Below, piece by piece: positions 1 to 6,708 of a DNA stretch of 6,874 bases. The notes under the pieces are model-generated. The model did not search any database. It saw only the letters and a program-made list of their open reading frames with translations, and was not told the DNA's origin. The stretch is from contig DCFZ01000026.1 in NCBI GenBank assembly GCA_002314455.1, forward strand, positions 1 to 6,874, given 5' to 3'. The translations under genes were made by a program, and so were the position numbers. Origin of the DNA: Lentisphaeria bacterium UBA1791 (GTDB taxonomy: Bacteria; Verrucomicrobiota; Lentisphaeria; Victivallales; Victivallaceae). How positions within the stretch are numbered: position 1 is the stretch's first letter; every line of letters begins with the position of its first letter.

Positions 1-1
1 A

Positions 2-136
2 CCAGCCCCTCGTGACGTAGAGATCGCGATCAAGCGCCTGTTCTGCGAGAGGGCTCACGCCGCCCCTCTCGCGCTCACCCCAGGCGCCCGCTTACGCGGG
101 ATTTTTAAGGTGCTTGCGCACCATTATTTATTTTAG
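2..136 (+). CDS. Possible C-terminal tail of an unidentified plus-strand ORF (partial, doubtful)
   Basis: The second plus frame is open from the left edge to a TAG at 134-136, about 44 codons, with no start inside the window. Its codon positions look weakly coding-like: by hand count G/C is lower at position 2 than at positions 1 and 3. The predicted tail is basic and hydrophobic (it contains LRGIFKVLAHHYLF) and matches no family I recognise. Against coding, the frame runs through a 9-bp perfect inverted repeat and a terminator-like hairpin, and it overlaps the end of the convergent rsmE by 9 nt. A non-coding structured spacer is at least as likely. Confidence 0.22.
   Translation, partial: PAPRDVEIAIKRLFCERAHAAPLALTPGARLRGIFKVLAHHYLF
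34..87. repeat. Nested inverted repeats (two-storey hairpin)
   Basis: An outer 7-bp stem pairs GCGCCTG (34-40) with CAGGCGC (81-87). Inside it a perfect 9-bp stem pairs GCGAGAGGG (45-53) with CCCTCTCGC (64-72), closing a 10-nt loop. The strands between the stems are 4 nt and 8 nt, so the whole can fold as one long rod with an asymmetric internal loop. Just upstream is the 10-bp palindrome GATCGCGATC (22-31). It could be the 3' part of a structured RNA, a REP-like intergenic palindrome, or an accident of a GC-rich coding tail. I found no tRNA T-loop and no SRP RNA signature in it. Confidence 0.5.
87..106 (+). terminator. Intrinsic terminator candidate, plus strand
   Basis: A 5-bp GC stem, CCCGC (87-91) with GCGGG (96-100), closes a TTAC loop and is followed at once by ATTTTT (101-106). 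The T run lies on the plus side only, so it would stop a plus-strand transcript entering from the left of the window, not rsmE, which reads the other way. The stem is short, so strength is uncertain. Confidence 0.5.
109..133 (+). terminator. Second, weaker plus-strand terminator-like hairpin
   Basis: GGTGC (109-113) pairs with GCACC (118-122) round a 4-nt loop and is followed by a T-rich stretch (ATTATTTATTTT, 122-133). On the minus strand the same hairpin has a GCAA tetraloop and sits 6 nt beyond the rsmE stop, but lacks a T run there. It may back up the hairpin at 87-106 or simply mark the 3' end of the rsmE message. Confidence 0.3.
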
Positions 137-829
137 GGAGAGGCGAGCTAAAAGTCCGGCGACGGCGAATTCCGTACGCAAGATGCGTTCTCCGAGAGAA
201 ACTGGGGTAAAGCCATGTTGATAAAACATAGACTTTTCGTAATCGGTAAAACCGCCTTCGGGACCGATGGCAAGGGTTGCGGCTTCTTGAAATTCGGCGG
301 GAGTACCGGCGGGATCGCCGAGCAATCGGGTACCGGTGGCGAGGTTTTCCAATTCATCTTCGATAAAGGGTTTAAAAGTGCGAAAGAAAGAGACTTCGGG
401 CAAGATGGTATCGCCGCATTGTTCGAGGGCGAGGATCAATTCGTCGCGGATCTCGTTATCCGCCAGTCGGGGGGAAGCCCAATAGCTTTTTTCGACTTTA
501 AAGGTTTGGATGAAGCAAAGTTTTCTGACGCCCATAGTGGTTGCGCAATGTAAAACCTTGCAGAGGCTTTGGGGGCGCGGCAAAGCGGCGATCAACACGA
601 TATCGTGTTTGGCGGGCGGTTCTTTTTCGGGGGTAAAATTCACGCGGCACTCGTTGGGCGTGATGTTTAATATTTCGGCGGTACCGCACTTGCCGCCGAG
701 GATGCCGGCTTTACAGCGTTTTCCGGCGGTAGCGCGGATAACGTCGACCAATTGACGGCAACGGCGGCCGGTGATGACCGCCGTGCCATCGGAATTGAAA
801 TCCGAACTCTCTAATAAAAGGAGGTTCAC
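128..829 (-). CDS. rsmE: 16S rRNA (uracil1498-N3)-methyltransferase RsmE
   Basis: RsmE is a cytoplasmic SPOUT-class enzyme that uses S-adenosylmethionine to methylate N3 of U1498 in 16S rRNA of the 30S subunit. The 233-residue length is normal. The N-terminal part (about 1-70) is the PUA-like RNA-binding domain, with MNLLLLE and GRRCRQLVDVIRA. The catalytic domain shows ALPRPQ (82-87), the KVEKSYWASPRL segment (111-122), and the knot signatures IGPEGGFTDYE (188-198) and LGERILRTE (212-220) that bind the cofactor. The RPQ and VEKSYW forms match the subtype common in pseudomonad-like sequences rather than that of E. coli. I chose the GTG at 827-829 because family members begin with MNLLLLE-like residues; a TTG at 845-847 would add six residues. 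The GTG overlaps the pgi TGA by 4 nt and has no visible Shine-Dalgarno, which suggests translational coupling. It is the last gene of the yebC-pgi-rsmE operon. Confidence 0.95.
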   Translation of the reverse strand: MNLLLLESSDFNSDGTAVITGRRCRQLVDVIRATAGKRCKAGILGGKCGTAEILNITPNECRVNFTPEKEPPAKHDIVLIAALPRPQSLCKVLHCATTMGVRKLCFIQTFKVEKSYWASPRLADNEIRDELILALEQCGDTILPEVSFFRTFKPFIEDELENLATGTRLLGDPAGTPAEFQEAATLAIGPEGGFTDYEKSMFYQHGFTPVSLGERILRTEFAVAGLLARLSLK

Positions 830-2370
830 TTGACGAGATAGAGCCAATCGGCGCCGTTGAATTGGCGTTCGATCGCGTCGGTGTTGAGGGCAGCCTTGTC
901 GAGGAGGCCCTGCACTTCGAATTCGCTGTCGCCGGCGTCGACTGCCTTGGCGAAGTCCGCCGCGGAGCCGGAAAAGCCTTTTTTCGCCGCGCAGAACGCG
1001 GTCAATTTGTCGGCGAGTTCGAGCACGCCGTTGGCGGCTTTCTTGTACGCCTGAACGCCCGGCTGGTGAAACGCGTTGATGTGGATAAATTCGGCATAAA
1101 ACGCGACTGCGCGTTCATAAAGCGCGATGATCTGACCGAGTTCAAATTCGGAAAGTTGCGCGATTTTGATCATGATCGTCTTGCGGCCTTTTTTGAGGAG
1201 CGCGCGATTAAGTCCGGCGAGGAAGCCGTGCAAATAATCACCGATCACGCGGCCGTCGGCAATCGGAATGTTTTTCGCATCGGCGAGCACCTCGATGAAA
1301 GTCGCGAAGAAATCGTCGCGCCCGTCGTTGAGCTGCTGAATGAAAGCGTGGGCGTCGGTACCGCCCTTGTTGCCGAAAACGTTCAATCCCTGATGAACGA
1401 CGTTGCCGTCGAGGTCGAGTTCCTTGCCGAGACTTTCCATCACGAGCTGCTGCAAATAACGCGAGAGCAAAACGAGGCGGTCGCTGTAGGGCACAATCAC
1501 CATATTTTTGTCGCCCTTGCCGTTGCCGGCGAGATACCACATCGCGGCGAGCCGCATCGCGGGATTTTCGAGGGCGTTCTCATTGCGCGTCCAATTGTCC
1601 ATCGCGCAGGCGCCGGAAAGGAAACGCTCGAAGTCGATACCGCAGAGCGTCGCCGGCACGTGACCGACGATGCTGGTTTCGCTGGTGCGTCCGCCGATTG
1701 ATTCCGCCATTTCAAAAACGGCGAGGAAATGATTTTCGCGGGCGTGCTTATCGAGGTCGCTGCCTTTCATCGTGATCGCGCAGGCGTTGGCGCCGAAATC
1801 GAGATTGCGCTCGGCGTAGACTTTTTCCATGGCGATCATATTGTTTTTGGTTTCGCGGGTGCCGCCGGATTTGGAGATCACCAGCTGCAAAGTCGTTTCG
1901 GGATCCATCACCTCGAGCAAGTCGGAAAATTCCGCCGAGTCGGTGTTGTCGAGGAAGTAGATCTTGAGCGCGCCGCAACGGCGGTCGGAAGAAAGTTCAT
2001 TCCAGTAGGGTCCGTTGATCGCGAACTGCATCAACTGCGGGCCGAGAGCGGAACCGCCGATGCCGTTGACGACGAGCGCTTCAAATTTCTTGCCGGTGCC
2101 GGATTTGATCGTCCCCTCGCGAACGCCTTCGCTGAATTTCTCAACTTCGGCGAAAAGGGGGCTGCCCACATATTCCGCACGATCGGTAAAGTGGGTGACT
2201 TTGCGATTTTCATCGGGATTCTTGATCTCGCCGGCTTCGATCTTTTTCATTTCGACCGAAGCATTGGCGAAACGCTGCGCCATCGTCGAAAGTTCGGCGT
2301 CTCCGTAGCCCATTCCGGAAAAATCAATCGAAAAGCAGCTTTCCGGCTCAATCAGCAAGTTCTTTGCCAT
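826..2370 (-). CDS. pgi: Glucose-6-phosphate isomerase
   Basis: Pgi interconverts glucose 6-phosphate and fructose 6-phosphate in glycolysis and gluconeogenesis, in the cytoplasm, usually as a dimer. The 514-residue protein carries two SIS sugar-phosphate domains. Visible landmarks are GIGGSALGP (103-111), the phosphate-binding SKSGGT (166-171), GGRTS (226-230), the ESLGK segment with the likely catalytic base E312, H341 in KGGTDAHAF (336-343), and HQPGVQAYKK (435-444) with the conserved lysine K443. The HQPGV form replaces the classical DQPGV, a variant known in the family. All expected catalytic residues are present. I chose the ATG at 2368-2370: it lies 10 nt after the yebC stop, and GAGGAG in the last yebC codons (2384-2389) may serve as a rather distant ribosome site. 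An ATG at 2407-2409 would add 13 arginine-rich residues and overlap yebC by 29 nt, so it is less likely. Second gene of the operon. Confidence 0.96.
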   Translation of the reverse strand: MAKNLLIEPESCFSIDFSGMGYGDAELSTMAQRFANASVEMKKIEAGEIKNPDENRKVTHFTDRAEYVGSPLFAEVEKFSEGVREGTIKSGTGKKFEALVVNGIGGSALGPQLMQFAINGPYWNELSSDRRCGALKIYFLDNTDSAEFSDLLEVMDPETTLQLVISKSGGTRETKNNMIAMEKVYAERNLDFGANACAITMKGSDLDKHARENHFLAVFEMAESIGGRTSETSIVGHVPATLCGIDFERFLSGACAMDNWTRNENALENPAMRLAAMWYLAGNGKGDKNMVIVPYSDRLVLLSRYLQQLVMESLGKELDLDGNVVHQGLNVFGNKGGTDAHAFIQQLNDGRDDFFATFIEVLADAKNIPIADGRVIGDYLHGFLAGLNRALLKKGRKTIMIKIAQLSEFELGQIIALYERAVAFYAEFIHINAFHQPGVQAYKKAANGVLELADKLTAFCAAKKGFSGSAADFAKAVDAGDSEFEVQGLLDKAALNTDAIERQFNGADWLYLVK

Positions 2371-2380
2371 TTTGACCGTC

Positions 2381-3133
2381 TTACTCCTCGATCTGGTCGG
2401 CGATCGCATCGGCGATCGTGTAGTTGGCAGTGACCATCTGGACGTCGTCGAGTTCTTCCATCTTGTCGACGAGGCGCATCACCTGGGCGGCGACTTTGGG
2501 ATCGGTAAGTTCGACGGTCATCTCGGGCCGGCGGGTGATTTCCGCCTCGTCGGTCGCGATGCCTTTTTCTTCAAAGAGCTTGACGAGCGCTTCAAAGGCG
2601 GAGGGATCCGCCCAGACTTCGGCGACGCCGTCTTCGACGGAAAGATCCTCGGCGCCGGCGTCGAGGACGATTTCCATCAGCTTGTCCTCATCCGCCCACT
2701 CGCCGGAAATGACGAAATGCGCCATACGGGTGAACATACGGGCGACCGCGCCGCTGCCGGCGAGGTTGCCGCCGTTGCGGTCAAAGACCATGCGGACGTC
2801 GCTGATCGAACGGTTGCGGTTATCGGTCAGGCAGTCGACGAGCACCGCGACGCCGCCGGCGGCATAGCCTTCGTAAACAATCTCTTCAAAGGTGACGTCG
2901 CCGAGTTCGCCGATGCCCTTTTTGATCGCGCGGTCGATGTTCGCGTTGGGCATATTGACCGCTTTGGCGGCGGTCAGCGCAGCGCGGAGCGACGGGTTGG
3001 CGTTGGGATCGCCGCCACCCATTTTGGCGGCGACCATGATTTCCTTGCCGATTCGCGAAAAGGCCTTGCCTTTGACTTTATCGGCGGCTTCCTTCTTGTG
3101 CTTGATATTTGCCCATTTGCTGTGACCGGACAT
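2381..3133 (-). CDS. yebC: YebC/TACO1 family (DUF28) translation or regulatory factor
   Basis: The 250-residue protein shows the full family pattern: N-terminal MSGHSKWANIKHKK (1-14), RIGKEIMVAAKMGG (27-40), MPNANIDRAIKKG (61-73), YEGYAAGGVAVLVD (87-100), and NRNRSISDVRMVFDRNGGNL (105-124), with an acidic C-terminal half. Members were first called transcriptional regulators (for example PmpR). More recent work on YebC and mitochondrial TACO1 points to a ribosome-associated role, helping translation through proline-rich stretches. Which applies here cannot be read from sequence. The start is well set: AAGGAGA (3141-3147, minus strand) stands 7 nt before the ATG. The gene is promoter-proximal in the yebC-pgi-rsmE unit and is expressed from the promoter at 3184-3212. 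In many bacteria yebC neighbours ruvC; here it neighbours pgi instead. Confidence 0.95.
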   Translation of the reverse strand: MSGHSKWANIKHKKEAADKVKGKAFSRIGKEIMVAAKMGGGDPNANPSLRAALTAAKAVNMPNANIDRAIKKGIGELGDVTFEEIVYEGYAAGGVAVLVDCLTDNRNRSISDVRMVFDRNGGNLAGSGAVARMFTRMAHFVISGEWADEDKLMEIVLDAGAEDLSVEDGVAEVWADPSAFEALVKLFEEKGIATDEAEITRRPEMTVELTDPKVAAQVMRLVDKMEELDDVQMVTANYTIADAIADQIEE

Positions 3134-3183
3134 TGTTCCATCTCCTTGTTAGATTGTCGATTGCGCGTTTTGACTAGTTTTAT

Positions 3184-3212
3184 AATATAGCACGGCAAAC
3201 GCGTCCGCGCAA
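3184..3212 (-). promoter_or_regulatory. Sigma70-type promoter for yebC-pgi-rsmE
   Basis: On the minus strand a TTGCGC -35-like box (3207-3212) is followed after 17 nt by TATATT (3184-3189). TG precedes the -10 box by one base (TGCTATATT), an extended -10 that would make up for the poor -35. The predicted start of transcription is near 3177, leaving a leader of about 40 nt that contains the yebC ribosome site. The sequence shows this directly; activity is inferred. Confidence 0.6.
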
Positions 3213-3229
3213 GGCGTCTTAAAATTCTT

Positions 3230-3258
3230 TTGACAACGACGTTGAAAGATGATATATT
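3230..3258 (+). promoter_or_regulatory. Near-consensus sigma70 promoter for cstA, with a spacer palindrome
   Basis: TTGACA (3230-3235) and TATATT (3253-3258) are separated by exactly 17 nt. Transcription would start near 3265, giving a leader of about 30 nt with the cstA ribosome site AGAGAGGA (3282-3289). An inverted repeat, CAACG-A-CGTTG (3234-3244), overlaps the end of the -35 box and the spacer and could be an operator. I see no CRP-type TGTGA-N6-TCACA site. A strong constitutive-looking promoter on a supposed starvation gene makes a repressor plausible, but that is inference. Confidence 0.72.
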
Positions 3259-3294
3259 AAAGAAACCTGAAAAATAATCACAGAGAGGATAAAA

Positions 3295-4776
3295 ATGTTG
3301 CTTTTTCTCGGCGGACTGGCGTTGCTGGCAATCGGTTATTTCACGTACGGTAAACTTGTCGACAGGATCGTCGGTCCGGACGATCGGCCGACGCCGGCGA
3401 CGCGCTGTGCCGACGGCGTCGATTTCATGATCCTGCCGACGTGGAAGGCAATGCTGATCCAGTTGCTCAACATCGCGGGCATCGGGCCTGTCATCGGCGT
3501 GATCCTCGGGATCAAGTACGGTACGGCGGCATTCTGGATCATCCCGGTCGGCAATATCATCGGCGGCTCGGTGCACGATTTCGTTTCGGCGATGATGTCG
3601 ATGCGCGCCGACGGGGCGAACCTGCCGGAATTGATGCGTCGCACCTGCGGCAGATTCTTTTACGGAATCTTTTCCGTTTTCATGTGCTTTTTGCTGTTGC
3701 TCGTCGTCGCCGTTTTCATCAACGTGCCGGCGAGTCTGCTCGACAAGGGATTTTTCCCGCAATATGAGTTTTTCTGGATCGCCGTCGCGGTGGTCTTTGT
3801 CTACTATATCATCGCGACCTTTTTTCCGATCGACCAGATCATCGGGCGCTTCTACCCGGTTTTCGGCGCGGTACTGCTGTTGGGCACGCTTGCCATTTTC
3901 ATCAAACTGATGATCGATGCGGGGCAGGATCACTCGCTGCTGCTCGAAAGCGCGGAATTTAAAGCCAATATGTTCACGGCGCCGAAACAGCCGATCCTGC
4001 CGATGCTCTTTGTGACGATCGCGTGCGGAATCCTCTCGGGATTTCACGCGACGCAAAGCCCGATTATCACGCGCACCTTAAAGAGCGAACGCGACGCGCG
4101 GCGCTGTTTCTACGGCATGATGGTTCTCGAAGGCGTCATCGCGATGGTCTGGGCGGGCGCGGCGCTGGCGATCTACAACCATTCCCCCGCGCTGATGAAA
4201 CAAAATCCCAATTACGTCTTGACGCAGATCACCGACCACTTTCTCGGCAGCTGGGTCGGCGGCGTCACGATCATCAGCGTCGTGATCCTCGCCGTCACGT
4301 CGGGCGATACGGCGATGCGCAGTCTGCGCTTGAGCCTCGCGGAAATGTTTCACGTGCCGCAGCAGAAACTCGTCAACCGCGTGTTGCTCTGTCTGCCGCT
4401 GATTCTGCTCACGATCGTTCTGCTTTACTGGTCGAACCGCAATGCGCAGAGTTTCAATATCCTCTGGAATTACTTCGCGTGGGGCAATCAGGTGCTCGCG
4501 GCGGCGACGCTGATGGGCGCTTCGATCTGGCTGGTGTCGCTCAAAAAAGCGGCGATCATCACGCTGGCGCCGGGTATGTTCATGACGTTTATCGTTTCGA
4601 CGTACATCCTCTGGATCGCGCCGGAACGCGGCAACGGTGCGTACGGTTGCGGCATCGCGCTCCAATACGCCTACTGTTGCGGCATTGTCATCGCCGTTGC
4701 GGCGGCGATCGCGTCGATCTGCATCGGATTGCAAAAGCGCAAACTCAACGACCCCGAATGGTTGGCAAAAAAATAA
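3295..4776 (+). CDS. cstA: CstA-family carbon starvation transporter (short form)
   Basis: This polytopic inner-membrane protein belongs to the CstA family, whose studied members import pyruvate and/or peptides. Family landmarks are present: YGKLVDRIVG with RPTPATRCADGVDF (31-44), IAGIGPVIGVILG (60-72), GGSVHDFVSAMMSMRADG (90-107), the conserved CGILSGFHATQSP (244-256) and VTSGDTAMRSLRL (335-346). Most of the rest is hydrophobic helices, and the tail is short and basic. At 493 residues it is much shorter than E. coli CstA (about 700) and matches the compact form found in many anaerobes, so I do not read it as truncated. AGAGAGGA lies 5 nt before the ATG. It is the first gene of a two-gene unit with the membrane protein at 4791. 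The substrate is not decidable from sequence. Confidence 0.92.
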   Translation: MLLFLGGLALLAIGYFTYGKLVDRIVGPDDRPTPATRCADGVDFMILPTWKAMLIQLLNIAGIGPVIGVILGIKYGTAAFWIIPVGNIIGGSVHDFVSAMMSMRADGANLPELMRRTCGRFFYGIFSVFMCFLLLLVVAVFINVPASLLDKGFFPQYEFFWIAVAVVFVYYIIATFFPIDQIIGRFYPVFGAVLLLGTLAIFIKLMIDAGQDHSLLLESAEFKANMFTAPKQPILPMLFVTIACGILSGFHATQSPIITRTLKSERDARRCFYGMMVLEGVIAMVWAGAALAIYNHSPALMKQNPNYVLTQITDHFLGSWVGGVTIISVVILAVTSGDTAMRSLRLSLAEMFHVPQQKLVNRVLLCLPLILLTIVLLYWSNRNAQSFNILWNYFAWGNQVLAAATLMGASIWLVSLKKAAIITLAPGMFMTFIVSTYILWIAPERGNGAYGCGIALQYAYCCGIVIAVAAAIASICIGLQKRKLNDPEWLAKK

Positions 4777-4790
4777 CTTGAGGAGCATCT

Positions 4791-5204
4791 ATGAAAGAAA
4801 GCACCCGCATTTTCTGGAAACGGGCGGCACGTTACTTTTTCGTGCGGCGATTCTTTTCGACTTTCTGGTCGCTGATCGGAATCATTTTCCTGATCGCCTT
4901 GCTCTGCCTATTGCCACGGAGCTACCGGCTGGCAAAAAATATGCGCCGGGAATCGAATCAGATGTTGCGCGAAAGCCATACCGCGCTCCGCGACGCCTAC
5001 TACGCGGCGAAAATCGCCAACCAGCACCTCGAAGAGGCGCGCGAACTCAACCATTATCTGCGTCAGCCGTTTGAAGTTTCCATCCAGCTCAAAGGCGAAT
5101 CCGAGTTGCTCGATATGACGACGACGGGCAAGGCGATCATCACGCCGCAGAAAAAAGAACCGGAAAAGGAAACCCCGGATCCGGAAAAAGACAAGAAAAA
5201 ATAG
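4791..5204 (+). CDS. Small single-pass membrane protein of unknown function
   Basis: I do not recognise this 137-residue protein. A very basic N-terminus (K2, K10, R11, R14, R19, R20) is followed by one hydrophobic segment at about 24-42 (the WSLIGIIFLIALLCLLP core). The positive-inside rule would place the N-terminus in the cytoplasm and the rest outside. Residues 44-92 are rich in charged residues and alanine and look helical, possibly a coiled coil (RESNQMLRESHTALRDAYY region). A short segment at 93-120 may be beta-rich, and the last 20 residues are a lysine, glutamate and proline-rich disordered tail. A good GAGGAG site lies 5 nt before the ATG, and the gene starts 14 nt after cstA, so co-transcription is very likely. 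It is not the small YjiX protein that follows cstA in E. coli. A role as CstA accessory subunit is inference only. Confidence 0.8.
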   Translation: MKESTRIFWKRAARYFFVRRFFSTFWSLIGIIFLIALLCLLPRSYRLAKNMRRESNQMLRESHTALRDAYYAAKIANQHLEEARELNHYLRQPFEVSIQLKGESELLDMTTTGKAIITPQKKEPEKETPDPEKDKKK

Positions 5205-5217
5205 CGCGTTCCTATTT
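5196..5217 (-). terminator. Weak terminator candidate at the convergent gene ends
   Basis: AAATAG (5199-5204) and CTATTT (5212-5217) form a 6-bp, mostly A/T stem round a 7-nt loop. The two convergent TAG stop codons pair with each other. On the minus strand the stem runs into three further T's before a C, so it could help end the MATE message. With so weak a stem I hold this lightly. No stronger hairpin with a T run follows the 137-residue gene on the plus strand nearby. Confidence 0.25.
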
Positions 5218-6636
5218 CGGATTGACGAGATAGCGCATACCGCGCGTCACGCCGGGGCGAAGCAAAAGCAACGGCGTTGCGATCTTGCACCGGTGACATA
5301 AAAGTTGCCGGTACGCATAGATCAAAATCGCGAAACTCACCAACGCGACGATCGCCCACGAAATCGGGTAAGAGAGCAAAAGCACTTCCATCGTCCGGTG
5401 CCGCGGCAGGATCATCCTGACGAACCAGATGCGGAAACCGCACGCACCGGCGAGCGTGACAAACATCGCCGTCAGCGAATAGCCCAAACTGCGCAACCCG
5501 CCGCAGGAAACATCCATCAACGGGCAGAGCATATAGGCGAGAAACAGCATTTTCATGCGCAACAATCCCCACGCGATCACCTCGGAATCACTGCTGAAAA
5601 AGCCGAGCAATTGCCTGCCCGCAAGAAAACAGGCGCCGCCGATGATGCCGCAGGAAACGACACCCCATAAATAACACCACCCCAGACTCGACAGAATGCG
5701 CTTGAATTTGCCGCCGCCAAGATTCTGCGAAACAAAACTCAACGACGTCTGATGATAGCTGAACGAGCCGACGTAAACGAATCCTTCCAACCCGAGCGCG
5801 GCGGTCGTTCCGGCGATCGCCGTACTGCCAAAGGAATTGATCGCCGACTGAATGACGATATTGGAAAGCGCAAACCCGGAACTCTGAATGGCGGCGGGAA
5901 TGCCCAGTTGCAGGATCTCGCCGAACGCCTTGCGGTCAAAGGCAAGTCTGCGCAAATTCAACGCATAGCTTGCGCGACACTTCAACAGCGTACGCAAAAT
6001 CAATGCCGCCGCAATAAGATGCGAAGACGCCGTCGCCAACGCCACGCCGGCGACATCCATTTTGCAGACGATGACGAGAAACAAATTGAGCGCGACATTG
6101 ACAATCCCCGCGGCGACGAGAAAGTAAAGCGGCCGCCGCGTATCGCCGACCGCGCGCAAGATCGCACAGCCGAAATTGTACACCATAATAAATGGAATCG
6201 CACAAAAACAAATGCAAATATAAGTACAACTCAACGGCAGAATTTCCGGTGGCGTATTCATCCATTGCAATGCCGGCTTCGCCAACAACAACCCCGCAAT
6301 CATCAAAATCACACCACCGACAAACGCAAGGATCATCGTGGTCGGTACGGCCTTGCGCATCAATTCCGGATTTTTTTCACCAAACGCACGCGCAACAATA
6401 ATGTTACTGCCGATTGCAAGTCCGCAAAAAACGTTGATCGCCAAACTGTTGAGATTCATCGTCGCCCCAATCGAGGCAAGCGATCGGGACGATGCAAAAC
6501 GCCCAATGACAACAAGATCCGCCGCGTTAAACAGCAACTGCAAAACATAAGTCGCCATCAACGGCACGGCGAAAAGCAAAATCTTGCCCGCCAAAGGTCC
6601 GTGACACATATCAATTTCGTATTTGTTCATGATCAT
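5212..6636 (-). CDS. MATE-family multidrug/metabolite exporter
   Basis: MATE proteins are inner-membrane antiporters that expel drugs or metabolites in exchange for Na+ or H+. The 474 residues fit the family's usual length with twelve helices in two homologous halves. Landmarks are CHGPLAGKILLFAVPLM (11-27), LFNAADLVVIGRF (35-47) in the first helices, the loop GCAILRAVGDTRRPLY (156-171), and the second-half opening LQLGIPAAIQSSGFAL (242-257) with NLGGGK (305-310). D40 in the first helix is a candidate cation-coupling residue. The tail is cysteine- and arginine-bearing (CHRC at 447-450) and of no known role. The ATG at 6634-6636 has GGTGAT 5 nt upstream; the ATG two codons later is an alternative. 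The gene stands alone, converging on the cstA unit with 7 nt between stops. Its substrate cannot be told, so I assign no symbol. Confidence 0.93.
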   Translation of the reverse strand: MIMNKYEIDMCHGPLAGKILLFAVPLMATYVLQLLFNAADLVVIGRFASSRSLASIGATMNLNSLAINVFCGLAIGSNIIVARAFGEKNPELMRKAVPTTMILAFVGGVILMIAGLLLAKPALQWMNTPPEILPLSCTYICICFCAIPFIMVYNFGCAILRAVGDTRRPLYFLVAAGIVNVALNLFLVIVCKMDVAGVALATASSHLIAAALILRTLLKCRASYALNLRRLAFDRKAFGEILQLGIPAAIQSSGFALSNIVIQSAINSFGSTAIAGTTAALGLEGFVYVGSFSYHQTSLSFVSQNLGGGKFKRILSSLGWCYLWGVVSCGIIGGACFLAGRQLLGFFSSDSEVIAWGLLRMKMLFLAYMLCPLMDVSCGGLRSLGYSLTAMFVTLAGACGFRIWFVRMILPRHRTMEVLLLSYPISWAIVALVSFAILIYAYRQLLCHRCKIATPLLLLRPGVTRGMRYLVNPK

Positions 6637-6664
6637 AACATATCACCAATCAGAGAAAAAACAA

Positions 6665-6708
6665 GGTGGGCTCGCGGCGGCGCCGCGAGATAGGCGTCTT
6701 TGTCGGAC
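6665..6708. repeat. 44-bp direct repeat, copy A, with GC-rich hairpin
   Basis: This copy matches 6779-6822 with three mismatches (6670, 6692, 6705). Its core is a hairpin with 8-bp arms, CTCGCGGC (6671-6678) and GCCGCGAG (6682-6689), and a 3-nt GGC loop. GGCGTCTTTGTC follows the hairpin. Its right end is the first unit of the 9-bp array. The copies start 114 bp apart. Confidence 0.9.

Noticed and set aside
1..82. tRNA or tmRNA at the left edge (ACCCCA at 77-82; GGGGCTGGT on the minus strand at 1-9)
   Set aside because: No acceptor pairing, no T-loop TTCGANT-like sequence and no correct arm spacing. The tmRNA-like 5' string is only nine bases at the window edge, too little to claim.
862..1701. 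Long plus-strand open frame (279 codons) opposite pgi
   Set aside because: It is the antisense shadow of a fully conserved Pgi coding region with all catalytic motifs, and its product resembles no protein family.
2396..2420. Repeated GGCGATCG strings, like the GCGATCGC (HIP1) motif of cyanobacteria
   Set aside because: They lie in the yebC C-terminus encoding an Ile-Ala-Asp repeat and are too few in the window to indicate a highly iterated palindrome.
2974..4056. 360-codon minus-strand open frame across the yebC start and into cstA
   Set aside because: It runs antisense to cstA, crosses the divergent promoter region and overlaps yebC in another frame; its composition (very rich in R, D, H, Q) is typical of shadow frames in GC-rich DNA.
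6671..6689. GC hairpin plus the later T run (minus strand) as an intrinsic terminator before the MATE gene
   Set aside because: The T run begins about nine bases after the stem and the hairpin recurs as part of a repeat, so it does not fit the usual terminator geometry.
5752..6693. 313-codon plus-strand open frame opposite the MATE gene
   Set aside because: Antisense of a clear MATE transporter, with an Arg/Gln/Asn-rich product and no recognisable domain.
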